Positions 53,462 to 64,000 of a DNA stretch of 64,000 nt are shown here, in pieces; the stretch's first letter is position 1; each line of letters starts with the position of its first letter. The translations under genes and the position numbers were made by a program. The notes under the pieces are model-generated. The model saw nothing but the letters and a program-made list of their open reading frames with translations, made no database searches and was not told the origin of the DNA. This DNA comes from Platanthera guangdongensis (lineage: Eukaryota; Streptophyta; Magnoliopsida; Asparagales; Orchidaceae): assembly GCA_039583875.1 (NCBI GenBank), contig CM077160.1, positions 117,663,895 to 117,727,894 of the forward strand, in the 5' to 3' direction.

Positions 53462-55386
53462 TGAAAGTGCAGGTTAGATCTGATATAATCTAGAGGGGGG
53501 GTGAATAGAGTATGGTGCTTGCTAAAACCTTTTTACAACTGTTGTTGTATACCTAAGTGAACAGGGAAGCAAATGACATAAAGTAAACACAGCAACTAAC
53601 TACACAGAGCAATCACAGACCACAGCCAGAAAACAAAAGAAAATAAGCAACTAGAAGACACAAGGAGCTATAGTGGTTCCCCAACCAATCTGGGTACATC
53701 CACTCTTCTACCACCCTAGGTAGGAATCCACTGCAGGATGAGTTGATCAGGTGTCCTGGGCACCAATGGGTTTTGATCAGGTCCCCAAAAACCAAACCCT
53801 TAAGTCTTTTGAAAGGAGACTTGCAACCAGAATAATTTTGAAGGGATTTAAAACCCTGTACAGGAATTAGAGAGAGAGTGATAGTGTCTTCTCTGTCAAC
53901 AGTCAGAGAGAAGACTTGTGGATTGATGTAGCAGCTTTTGCTCCCCCTGATGTCTTGAATTTGTCAGGAATGCTGGAGCACTGCTTCAGGGTGATAGGCC
54001 TTCAATGACCTAGAATGCCTGGACCAGAACTGCTTCAGGAACTCCTTTGACATATTGTTTGAATGTTGTCCTTTGAAGTTATCATGTAAATAGAGAGAAG
54101 AAGACTCTTGATTGAATTTAGTTGTTCTTCTTCTCCAAAAGTCCTCTGGTCAAGGCTGATTGCAGTCAAGAAATTTAGCTTTGAGAATGTTTGTTCTTCT
54201 GCAACTTTTGAGTATTTTCTGTTCTGTAATTCTTGAAGTCTGCTTGATTCTATTCTCTGTCTGTGTCTCTGTGTGTCCCTCTCTTACTAACTGAGGAATA
54301 TTCAAACTTTTTGAATATCAAGCAGTAATTACAGTTGGCCTTGGAAAGAATTAGCAATCAATGACTTTCCTAACTGTCCCATGGAAAAACAGCATGTAAT
54401 CGTCCATAGTCAGTGCAGGTTCTAACGGTAACATTCCGAGAAGATCTGACATTAAATGTTCAGGAATCAGTGCCAAGAAACGGGACGAGAACCTTGAAGA
54501 AGACCTAATCTGGATTCGTCGAGCGCAGAACACAATTCGTCGAGCTGAACTTGTGTTCGTCGAGCTGAGCTTGAGTTCGTCGAGCTGAGCTTGATAGAGT
54601 TCGTCGACCAGATAATCTTCATTCATCTAACAGACATTCTTCATTCGTCGAGCTGAGAACCAAATTCGTCGACCTGAGAAAAGTTCTGGACTTAGACAAA
54701 ATATCCTGTATTTGCTGAAATGATGTGTCGACATAAATTGGTGTCGACAGATTGATCTTGGTGTCGACACAAATCCTCTGGTGTCGACATAAGCTGGTGT
54801 CGACTGAAATCCTGGTGTCGACACAAACTGGTGTCGACTGAAATCTTGGTGTCGACACAAATCGTCTGTTGTCGACACAAACCCTAAGTGTCGACACAGA
54901 TTCTCTGAGTCCAGAAATCGTCGAGTAGAGATTATCATTCGTCGACCTGAGAAGCTGACTTCGTCGACCTGAGAAGCTGTGAACTTGAGGTCCAAGTTCG
55001 TCGAGCTCAGAATATAATTTGTCGACCGAAGCATGAAGCTGGACTTAGAAAAATTTGAAGTTCTCCTGACTTTGGCTTGATGTAGAAACTGAGATTTCAT
55101 CGAACAGAGAACATAGATCGTCGAGCTCAGCACTAAGAATTGTCTCACGATCGTCGAGCGCAGAATTCCTTTCGTCGAGCTGAGTTCGATGAACGTCGAA
55201 CTCACTTTACTTAGTCTAGAAAACTTGTGAGTCTGGAATCTCTGAAGGTCTTGATGAAAGCTGGTCCATTTGGAGTTGAGCCTAAGGACTTAACTTAGAC
55301 TCTAGGACACAAATTGACCCTGGCTATAAATGATGGATCACATCCTAAGTCAGTGAACCTAGCCCAAATCAACTAGGGATCCAACA
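53462..55386 (-). repeat. 5' LTR of element 3 (uninterrupted)
   Basis: 1925 bases, the intact partner of 28611-29515 plus 41605-42636. It preserves the empty target of element 2 at about 54352-54356. GGATGTACCC motif at 53669-53701 (minus). Followed by the TACTG duplication. Confidence 0.95.
54512..55205. repeat. Mixed TCGTCGA and GTGTCGACAC arrays in the element 3 5' LTR
   Basis: Sandwich as at 41765-42455: TTCGTCGAGCTGAG units, then a GTGTCGACA block (54725-54900), then TCGTCGA units. Confidence 0.9.
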
Positions 55387-55391
55387 TACTG

Positions 55392-56562
55392 TGATGCCCT
55401 TCGGGCTCACGAATGCACCCTCAGCCTTCATGAGTTTGATGAACCGGGTGTTCGTGTCATACATCAACCCGTTTGTCATAGTATTTATAGATGACATCCT
55501 CATCTGTTCAAGAACGAAGGAGAAGCATACATAATACCTGGATTTGGCGCCGGGGAAGCTTAGGGAGCATCAGCTTTACACCAAGTTCAGCAAATGCCAG
55601 TTTTGGCTGATAGAGGTGGCCTTTCTGGGCCATATTATCAGTGGAGCGAGACTGGCGGTAGACCCCGCGAAGATTCAGGCAGTGCGGGACTGGCCTCAAT
55701 TGAAGACAGATGCGGATGTTCGGAGTTTCCTGGATTGGCCGGATATTACCGAGAGTTTGTGCATGGGTTTTCTCAGATAGCCCTCCCACTCACATCGTTG
55801 ACAAAGGACTCTCTGTTTGTTTGGACGCCGTGGTGTGAGGCAGCCTTCCAGGAGTTGAAGAGTCGGCTTACATCGGCCCCTATCCTCGCCCTTCATTCTG
55901 GGAAGGAGGGCTTTCAGGTGTATATGGTTTCGTCTTTTTAGGAAATGGGTGTTGTACTGATGCAGCATGGTCATGTGATAACAAATGTCTCACGACAGCT
56001 GAAGAAGCATGAGCAGAACTACACTGTTCATGACCTGGAGATAGGGGCAGTAGTGTTCGTGCTGAAGATTTGGAGACATTACCTCTATGGAGTGCACTGT
56101 GGCATATTTTCGGATCATAAAAATCTGAAATATATTGATACGCAGAAGGAGCTGAACGTTCGCCAGAGACGTTGGGTGGAGTTCCTTTGAGATTATGAGT
56201 ACACGATTCAAAACCACCCAGGGAAGGCAAATGTGGTGGCAGATGCGCTGAGCCGGAAGGCTACAATCTCTGGAGCAGGACCTCAGTTGATGGCCATGGA
56301 GTTGGTTCAGATGTTAGATAAGATGCAGATATCCCTAGTGTCCGAGGATCATCCAGAGCTATATAGGGAATACCTATCATCGTTCGTTGCCACCGATGAC
56401 ATTCGGGATCGTATCAGAGTTGAGCAGAGGAAAGACGACAAGCTGGAGCCAGTGTTCAGATCCTTGGAGGCAGGCATGGCTGGGGAATATACAGAGAGAG
56501 ACGGGCTGATATACTTCAGAGGCAGTGTGTACATACCGGCTAGGGATGGTATCCGGTAGGAC
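55392..56562 (+). pseudogene. Element C reverse transcriptase (second part) and RNase H
   Basis: Resumes the RT cut at 28610: [13 protein letters not shown], the catalytic [13 protein letters not shown] (about 55470-55505), then the thumb HQLYTKFSKCQFW and AFLGHIISG. A frame change at about 55730 and stops at 55533 and 55939 follow. RNase H has [48 protein letters not shown] and VVADALSRKA (55945-56270). A linker to 56559 ends at a TAG. Pseudogene; domain identity is clear. Confidence 0.87.
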
Positions 56563-57804
56563 ATCATGACGGAGGCTCACTGCAGTCGGTATTCAGTACA
56601 CCCGGGAGTTACGAAGATGACTGTGGATTTGAAGAAAACCATGTACTGGCCAGGCACGAAGAAGGATATCACCTACTTCGTGACCCACTGCGAGGCATGC
56701 CAGCTGGTGAAGGCAGAGTGTGGAAACCCCGCAGGATTGTTACAGCCACTCCTAGTGTCGAAGTGGAAGTTTGATGATATCGCAATGGACTTAATACATG
56801 GGCTTCCTCGATCGCGGATGAGGAACGATTCGATCAGGGTGATCGTCGATCGGCTGGCGAAGGTAGCCAGATTTATCCCGATCAGAAAGGATGACTCGGT
56901 TGGTGTGCTGGTTCAGAAATTCGTGGAGCAGTTCGTCCGTTATCATGGCGTACCCAGGACGATTGTATCGGACCGGGATGGACGGTTTACATCCAGGGAG
57001 TGGAGATCAGTGCAGACTTACTTGGGCACTCGGCTAATGTTCAGTATAGCCTTTCATCCCCAGACTGATGGGCAGACGGAACGCAGCAATCTGACTTTGG
57101 AAGATCTGCTGCGACTTTTCATATTGGATCGCGGTGAGCCTTGGGAGAAGAGGTTGTCATTGATCGAGTTCTCATATAATAACAGCTACCATTCTAGCAT
57201 AGGGATGGCTCCTTTTAAGGCCCTATACAGACAGAGGTATAGGACTCTGCTGTCGTGGATACTAGACGAGGATCTGAAGGCTTTGGGTTCTGAGTTTGTT
57301 GAGGATACCGAGGCTCAGGTGAGGTTAATACGAGATAGGATGTTAGAGGCACATAGCCGACATGCTAAGTATTACGATGCTCGGCATTGTCAGGTGGAGT
57401 TCTAGGTGGGGGACCGAGTATTCTTGAAGATCCGACCAATGCATGGGGTGTCACGGGTCCGCGGTCGGAAGAAGAAGCTCAGCCCAAGATATATGGGGCC
57501 TTATAGGATCCTGGAGCGGATCGTTCCTTTGGCTTACAGGCTGGAGCTGCCACCAGAGCTGGCAAGTATACACGACGTGTTCCATGTATCCTCTCTCATG
57601 AGGGATCTACTATGCCCGGAGCAGCAGATTACGCCCACGGATGGGCCGGTAGCATCAGATCGGTCGGTTCACCTGGAACCCGTCCGGATTGACGATAAGG
57701 GAATACGAGTCTTGCGCCACAAGAAGGTTCCATTGGTCACGGTCCTGTGGAGGAATCATGGGCGAGAGGAGCACACATGGGAGCCTCAGGACTTGATGCA
57801 ATAG
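56563..57804 (+). pseudogene. Element C integrase with chromodomain
   Basis: Open from 56566 to 57405: zinc finger (CSRYSVHPGVTKM, CEACQLVKAEC), then the catalytic core with WKFDDIAMDLIHGLP, VPRTIVSDRDGRFTSREW and FHPQTDGQTERSNLTLEDLLR. After one TAG (57403-57405) the C-terminal domain continues, GDRVFLKIRPMHGVSR, LSPRYMGPYRILERI and IHDVFHVSSLMRD. It ends in a chromodomain-like segment, RVLRHKKVPLVTVLWRNHGR-EEHTWE (57710-57800). Chromodomains steer insertion of chromoviruses to heterochromatin, which fits the nested setting. Best preserved part of C. Confidence 0.9.
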
Positions 57805-57937
57805 AGGTACCCGAAGCTTTTCAGTCAGGTATTACTCACAACCTCTCGGGATGTTATAATTTACCTTTCATACTTGAAACCCCGTAATCCTAACTAGAAT
57901 TTTGAGGATGAAATTTTTTTGTTTATATATTGGGATT
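57805..57937 (+). other. 3' untranslated stretch and polypurine region of element C
   Basis: Contains GAATTTTGAGGATGAAATTT, the sequence commonly preceding chromovirus 3' LTRs, and ATTGGGATT just before the inferred LTR start. The polypurine tract looks eroded. Confidence 0.55.
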
Positions 57938-60900
57938 TATAATATCCCTCAAACAACTTGACCTCTAGGAGTGGTTTTGTCATGACTAGGTCATGACAAA
58001 ACCCTAGGCAGCCCGAGAAGACCCAGTGGACTTGGGAATAAAGGTGATTAGGTAGAATGGACAACAAATAGTAGATTCCTAAACCCTAGTATAGGATGAC
58101 CATGAGTCTTTTCCATGACTCTAAGATCCCACCATGATCTCACCAATCCATTGGGAGGTCCATTAGAGACCTGAGGGTCCATTGGAGTCGACCCAGGGTA
58201 GCCAGGTTGATCTAGAACCACCCTAGGCCTGAAAAGGGCAAGATGCCCTAACCAAGGGCAGTGTGCTCTAGTAAGCCCAACCAACCCTATCAGGGTCTTC
58301 ATAGACCCAAAGTGGGGTCAATGGGTCACTAAGGACCTATGGAGGGCAGTCAAAGTGGTTAAGTTGACCAAAGTCAACTCTAACTCGAAATGGGTCAAGA
58401 TGACATACCTAGGGTCAACTGACTTTCCCTTAGCCAATTGGATCTCACTCATGTCCTCCTAACCCTAGAGTGAGGTCAAAGGGTCACCTGGGACCCAATG
58501 TGGTCAACTCTAGAGCTAAGTTGACTCAAGTCAACCATAACCCTAAAAGGGTCAAAGTGCCCTAACTAAGGGTCAAGTGACCCCCAAGATGCAAACCAAC
58601 CCTACCCAAGTACTTCTATACTTTATGGGAGGCCCATAGGTCACCAAGGACCCATTGGGGTCAGCCCTAGTGGCTAGTTTGACCAAAGTCAACTAGTGGG
58701 TCAAAGTGGTCAAACTAGCCTAAATGGCTAACTCAAGCCCAATCCATGTGGGCTAGGCCCTGCGAGTGGCCCATTGGTCTAAGAGGTGGAGAGACACATT
58801 TTGGGCCCACAAAATTTAGAGATTGGTGACTAGGAGAGAGAAATAGGAAGTTACCCAAATTTGGAGGAGAGAGAAAGTAGAGCTTAATGGCCATCATGGC
58901 CATGGAGGCTCCATAACCCCTCCTTTTGATGGGGCTTTAACTCCTTGGAGGCAGGGGAGGTGTTTTAAGAAGGTGGCCGGCCAGTGGGGTGGCTCAGCCC
59001 ATCAATTTGGGTGAAACCAAAAACTCACTTTTATGGCCATTAACGGTGTCTTGAAGAATTGGGGAGTTACAAGCCACCTCTCCACTATTCCTACATTAGA
59101 AACCTTCACCAGGCAAGGGGAAGATTCTCCCCCGATCACATTTAAGTTTCAGAGGAGTTGGTGTGGAGGTTGTAGAGGAGCCAAAGCTTGGTGGCCGGAA
59201 ATGGAAAGGAGGCACAACACCCGCTCTCAGGCCACAATTCAGGTCCTCCCCTTCTCCTTCATCGACGGGTAGATCTTAGGACTCATTTGGAATAAGAATC
59301 GGGCTCAACTGAGCCCGACCGGGCAAAGTTTTCTCCAGATTTTTCACCAAAATTTAACTTATCGTGTTCGCCGAAATAGGACCCTCCGGCGGCTGTGCCG
59401 CCTCCTGGCGACAGCAACCACCTTGACGGAGGTGGTGGTGGCGGTGGCTGGCCAGGGATGTGGCTGGGTGGCCGGCGGCAGCGAATTGAAGATGGCCCAA
59501 GAAGAATCAATCCTGGCTAGTGGAACGCTGGGGACGATGATCAGATGCCGTCCGTTATTACGCCAAGATTCGTGCAAAATATAAAATAAACTATAGGTTT
59601 TATTTATTCTGTTTATTCCATTTCTATCACACTTTTGGTATTTTATGTTTTTAATTATTAAAAATACCTAGGTGCTAACTCAGAGAAAACGATCAACATA
59701 TAATTTGTAGCCTGAGGGGTCTATTTTAATTTAAAATTGGTTTGAACCAATTTGGGTGCCTGGTTTGACCTGGGCACTCATTTTGGTGGGGTCTATACCT
59801 AGAGCTGGGCAGAGATTAAAATGAGTGCCCACACTTCATCTCTTGCCCAAATGACATGAAATTTGGAAAGGGAGTCGCCCTAGTCTATGCCAAGGTGCTC
59901 CAAAAATGGAAATTTTTGGGAATGATTTTTCTATAGTTTTTGAAATTATTTAATTACTCTAGGGTAAATAAATTAAGGGGTCAAATGACCTCCAAACTCT
60001 CCCAAATTTTGGTGAGTGGTCCTCGGGGTCATCATAAGGCTCTGGGAAAAATTTCATCTCATTTGGAAATGATTTGGGTTGAATTCTTGCAAACCCTAGC
60101 CTTGTCATAATAAGGGTATTTAGGTCAAAAGTGCACTTTGAGTTTTGGGAGGCCAAACTACCTCAACAGAGGTTGTAATTTGGGCCACTGACTTCAAATG
60201 ATTTTTAACACCCTCCCCTAGAAGATGGGGTGGATTGAAATAGATTTGCCCTAGGTCCTAAGACCCAACCCTAAGGAGGGGTTTTGGTGTCTTGTGAAGG
60301 GCATGTGGTAAAAGACATTGAAATGAATTGCAATTTGGTGGAGAGGACTTTAAGGTAGTTAGTGTCCTCTGGTAGAAATCTTATTGGATTTAGGAATTAT
60401 TAAACCCCTCAAAACCCTAACCCTAATTTAGGGCACAAATATTGTAGTGCTAGAACAGGTTATTAAAACTCATTGAACAGTGATGAGACTTGTGTAGTGT
60501 AGTCTTAGGGTTCGAATGAACGTCTGGAAATTTAATTGGGAATTTTGCAACATTAATCTTAGTACTTCCTTTGTAATGCATGAGTTAGGCATAATTAATT
60601 ATTTGGATATTATGATCTTACTAACCATTGGAAAGTCATGAAAATTAGGCAAAATAAGTTTTAGACCATTATTCTCATATATGAATTTTATTAGAATTTT
60701 TAAGTGCATATTTACAGTACCTGCTTCATAAGCTCATAAATTTGTGAACTTGTAGAATAATTATTTCTGAGCTCATTTCTTGTTGGAAAAATTATAAAAT
60801 TTTGCCTAGAGTGTTTATTGATCATTATGTCTATGTTTGAATTTTCTCAGAATTTTTGGAAGTATTCTTGCTGTACTTGCCTCTTAAAAATGATTAATAT

Positions 60901-61707
60901 AGGTTATATTTAAAATTAGAATTAGAGACCTAAACCTTACTGAAAAATTGGGAGACTTTGGATTCTATGTTAAATAGTCATATTGTATTTATCATAAATT
61001 TTGTGGAGCATTTTCTTGTCTAAAATTGGTACTTCATGTTCAAACTTGAGGTTTTTGGATTACTAGAATAATTAAATAAATTATCAGATAAATTAGGAAA
61101 ATTATGAATTTCTGGGTTTAAGCTAAAACTGTCATGACAGCCCTCCAATAATTATTATAGGGATACTGGATGATTATTTTTAGTACCTTCGATTTTACAC
61201 ATCATATAACTTAAGATGGTCTGCGTTTAGTAAAGCTGCAGAATTCAAGATATGGTGCAAAATGCACCTATGGAGTTGGGATATTAGTGTTTTGATCTTA
61301 TGAGTGGAATGAGATTATCATCGGGAGTCGTGATGGCGAGTGAGGAGTTTGGCTAGGGTTAAGTGGTGCTTGTGGTCGACGAAACATCGTCTTCCCCGTA
61401 GGAGAGGAAGTGTCAAATACACTAGGGTCAGATCCAGTATAACATTTAAGGGTTTGGGAGATGGGTAGCAACCAATAATAATAAGTGCCTTGTGAAAGGG
61501 AGCTTTGGGCTTCAGCCCATCGTAGTTCCTAGTGCCCTTTGAGAGCCCTTCACGGGGTATGCAGGGGGCAGTCCTGGGCTAACCCAAACTATTGGTAAAA
61601 ACTGAATTGCAAGAGTTACTAGTATAACTAGGGTTTCACTTTCATTCACCTCGATGTCTCGGGGCATTAGGTTGGGTCACTCGGGCAGTAGGCTCAGTGG
61701 ATTTAGT

Positions 61708-61838
61708 GATGGGCAGGTCGGCCCGACGAGCTTTGGATCGGTTGTTGTTTGTGATGGGCAGGTTGGCCCGGTGAGCTTTGGCTCGGTTGTTGTTTGTGAC
61801 AGACGGGATGGTCCGGGGAGCTTTGGCTCGGTAGCTGA
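61708..61838 (+). repeat. 45-bp tandem repeat, three units, in the element C LTR
   Basis: Units start at 61708, 61753 and 61798: GATGGGCAGGTCGGCCCG…, with GAGCTTTGG and TCGGTTGTTGTTTGT in each; the third is diverged and truncated. Confidence 0.85.
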
Positions 61839-62250
61839 TACATAAGTTGCATGTGAATAAAGTATAAGGTGGTGGGTCTTCGGTACTGGAGGGTCGATGC
61901 ACCGACGCCAATACATTGACTCGGCAAGTGTGGTTTAGCACTTGGCCAAATAAAGTCTGCTGTGCCAACTGGCAAGAGTACGCAGGATATCTGCTTAGTG
62001 CACCAGCATTGAGGTGTACGATAGGTCTGACTGATAGTGCAATTACCGGTTTAGAGGTGGGCGAGGCCCAACCCACCACTTCCGTTTGCCACTATGGAGG
62101 TATCCTGTGAGGTTCGGCTCCAGAAAGGGTGAAATAAAGGTCTGTGTACACAGAGTCGAGTGGGTGAGTTGCACTTGCATGTTCACATCATGACATAATT
62201 GTATTTCATAGCATAACCATTGCATATAACACGACACCTATTGTATAAGT

Positions 62251-62490
62251 GGTATGGGACGCTTTATACAATAGGCCCTGCAAAATGACCCCTTGGTTTA
62301 TAAGTTCGCGCGAGCGTGTTTATAAGTTTAGGTTTTTATTCAGTAAATATATATGGATGCTTGTTAAAAAAACTGACACCCTATCATATAAATTGGTATG
62401 GGACTTTTTATACGATAGGAGCCCTGTAAAAGATCCCTTGGCTTATGTGTTTTCATATAAGTTAAGGTTACATTTCTTATTCAGTCTTTC
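62251..62490 (+). repeat. 144-bp-spaced direct duplication in the element C LTR
   Basis: GGTATGGGACGCTTTATACA (62251) and GGTATGGGACTTTTTATACG (62395) start two diverged copies, each with GGCCCTG/GAGCCCTG, CCCTTGG and TTTATTCAG/CTTATTCAG. The surviving 5' LTR fragment of C starts inside the second copy. Confidence 0.75.
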
Positions 62491-63102
62491 TTACCTTCAT
62501 TTTGTCTTATATACTATAGAACTGCTAGACTAGTTCCGCCTCCACCTGCTTATATTTGTTACTCACCACTTTCATGTCCTCTCCTTTCCTTTCCCCCGCT
62601 CGGTGCCTAGGAGCCATGGGGGAAGGGGCGGGGATGATAGGACTTAGTATTTTAGACCAACGGTTTTCGAACCACATCATTTTAGGGGACTGTGGAACCC
62701 AGCATGGAGGAGCAACCCCGGAGGTTGGTATGCTTGGAGAAGGGGCAGTCTTGTACCGAAGTTCAGACAGTAGGGACTGTGAGTCCTGATCACTAGTAGT
62801 TATATTTATTTTGCTTCCGCGATGAGAGATATGTAGTGAGGACTTGATGTACTAGACATGAGCCCAAGATTCAGTACTTTTATTATTATTTCTGTGGACA
62901 CTCCCTTCGTGGAGATTATTTACTATATATGTGATTTCTGTGGACTTACCTTTTATTACTTTGCTACGGTTGTGATCGATTTGGCCGACATGATCGGCAT
63001 TTTGTAGTGATGACCTTCCCGGACGTGAAGGTGTCACCGCAAAGCAGCGGTTCTGGGCTTAAGACCCCGGTGTTTCAAAAAAAAGGGGGGGGGGGTCTTA
63101 TA

Positions 63103-64000
63103 GGATTATCATAGAGGGCATTAATCTGTTTAAGCATTTCAGCAGAGACTACTAGATGAGCCTGTGGCTGTATACTTGTGTTTATTATCTCAGTCTGTGG
63201 CTATTCAGCTATATTTTCATCTTCATCCTGAGGCTATGCTTGAACTTCTGGCTCTATAATTTCTGTATCTACGTCCTCAACCATGAAATCATCAAGATTT
63301 GGCATGGGGGATTCAGCCCAGCCAAAAGTTGGAGGTTATATAGCCTTTGGCTCTATATCAGTTATTTGCTCTATAATATTTCAGTAACTGCAAAACTTGT
63401 CCTTAGTTGTTCCAAAACTACATGACTTATTGGTGCTGTGTAGCAGACTATAGCTTTAGAATAAGTATCAAAAACTGGTAAGGTGGTGCTATTGGAAACT
63501 GTATCAAAAGAATAAAGTAATGAAGAAATATCAACTATTGGATTAAGGATAAAATCACCAATAGTGATGATTTCTGGAATAGAAAAGTCCATTGCTTATT
63601 CTTCTATACAAACTAGAAGCATTTCTGTATCTATTGCTGCTTCTTCATTAACTGCTGCTTCTGGAGTTATTGCTGGAGCTTCTTCATGAATTGTTATAGC
63701 TTCTTCATTGAACATCTCCCCCCCCCCCCATGCCTGGATTCAGAGATTCCTGAACCCAGGCCCCCAAATGAAGTGACAATGGAGAAAGAAGCTAGCTGAG
63801 AAGTATGAAGATTGATGGAAGCAACAAGTGGAGCAATAGCCTCAGCTATGAGTTTCTTGAGTATAGGGGTAATAAGCTCAAGAATGTTTATTGATATGGA
63901 AGAGGATGGCATGGAACAAGTTGGACAGATGGTGAATGTTTGTGGAATTGAGGGTGTTGGAATGTCATGTGGAATGTTGGAGGTTGAGACATCAGGGAGG
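63103..64000 (-). pseudogene. ORF3 fragment of a fourth copia element (D), host of element C
   Basis: The minus strand in 63694-63912 reads LELITPILKKLIAEAIAPLVASINLH and GLGSGISESRHG. These match the linker part of element 3 ORF3 (LIPLLTPLIKSLIQEAITPL, GLAPGLPEPRQGEM; about 44280-44450). 63103-63693 continues as a Ser/Glu/Ala-rich region with stops. Cut on the left by the LTR of C and on the right by the window. No LTR or pol of D is visible. Confidence 0.7.

Larger units (their letters stand above)
28611..55386 (-). mobile_element. Sirevirus-type Ty1-copia element 3, inserted in the element C RT
   Basis: Ends TGAAAGTGCAGG…GGATCCAACA on the plus strand (an inverted TG…CA LTR pair), flanked by perfect 5-base duplications TACTG at 28606-28610 and 55387-55391. 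Minus-strand order from the right: 5' LTR 53462-55386, primer site, gag, pol, motif tract, ORF3, polypurine tract, 3' LTR (28611-42636, split by element 2). Pol is split by a composite unit at 47864-50016. Gag, pol and ORF3 all carry breaks. Removing nested insertions leaves about 12.5 kb. Confidence 0.95.
25526..63102 (+). mobile_element. Ty3-gypsy chromovirus element C (hosts element 3)
   Basis: Plus strand: 5' LTR remnant 25531-26233, primer site, gag, intron-like segment, protease, RT (split by copia 3 at 28610/55387), RNase H, integrase, chromodomain, and 3' LTR 57938-63102. Without the insertion the internal region is about 4.9 kb, normal for a chromovirus. The rest of the 5' LTR presumably lies beyond element B, off the left edge. 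At 63103 the sequence changes to ORF3 of another copia element, so C is itself inserted there. Many stops, a large share CAG to TAG by frame reading, make it inactive. Confidence 0.85.
57938..63102 (+). repeat. 3' LTR of element C, about 5.2 kb, no coding content
   Basis: Inferred ends are TATAATATCCC (probably TGTAATATCCC before mutation) and GGGTCTTATA; the partner LTR ends GGGATCTTACA. The right 700 bases match 25531-26233. The left part (58300-58750) is packed with GTCAA / TTGAC half-sites around GGTCAAnnTGAC-like motifs. 59600-61100 is AT-rich. 61700-62500 holds two tandem duplications. I found no convincing ORF. Such length is at the high end for chromovirus LTRs. Confidence 0.7.

Noticed and set aside
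59600..61200. Possible host gene or promoter in the AT-rich part of the C LTR
   Set aside because: No ORF above about 65 codons with any recognisable motif, no splice-consistent exon series, and it lies between matching LTR ends.

Overview
This 64-kb window is plant nuclear DNA, and I find no host gene, rRNA locus or tRNA gene in it. It is built almost entirely of LTR retrotransposons inserted into one another, as in intergenic DNA of a repeat-rich angiosperm genome. The evidence for a plant is the element types: Ty1-copia elements with Sirevirus features (initiator-Met tRNA primer site, AAATAGGGGGA polypurine tract, poly-C plus CTCTAG near the LTR end, an extra ORF after pol), Ty3-gypsy chromoviruses with a C-terminal chromodomain, one Tat-type gypsy element with a second (archaeal-type) RNase H, and a 5S-rRNA-derived TRIM-like sequence. 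I cannot name the species.

Layout: 1-1530, LTR of copia element E (+), cut by the window edge and inserted in the integrase of gypsy A. 1531-7211, gypsy chromovirus A (-). 7212-25525, Tat-type gypsy B (-), which holds A on its left and copia element 1 (11938-24962, +) on its right. 25526-63102, gypsy chromovirus C (+), with a very long 3' LTR (57938-63102). Inside the C reverse transcriptase lies copia element 3 (28611-55386, -, duplication TACTG). One LTR of element 3 holds copia element 2 (29516-41604, -, duplication CAATC), and its pol holds a TGTTA-flanked composite LTR/5S palindrome unit (47864-50016). 63103-64000 is the third ORF of a further copia element D (-), the host of C. The inferred nesting is D <- C <- (B <- (A <- E; element 1)); C <- 3 <- (2; composite unit). 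The uninterrupted second LTR of element 3 is an internal empty-site control for element 2.

How the parts work together: each complete copia element has LTR, primer site, gag, protease-integrase-RT-RNase H, then a motif-rich spacer and a long third ORF (ORF3), then polypurine tract and LTR. ORF3 is related in elements 1, 2, 3 and D. In 1, 2 and 3 it sits just downstream of a 3'-splice-site-like sequence. It is intact only in element 2 (about 1030 codons), whose gag and pol are broken.

The strongest unexplained signals are: (i) dense arrays of the 10-base palindrome GTGTCGACAC and of TCGTCGA/TCGACGA motifs at fixed places (LTRs and the pol-ORF3 spacer, and in elements 2 and 3 also inside gag, where they encode an 11-residue basic repeat); (ii) ORF3 with its conserved acceptor-like context; (iii) an AT-rich GT-AG intron-like segment at the same gag/protease position in two separate chromoviruses; (iv) a 520-bp, about 97 % identical inverted repeat carrying two 5S-like halves. 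All coding assignments come from reading motifs by eye; no database search was run.
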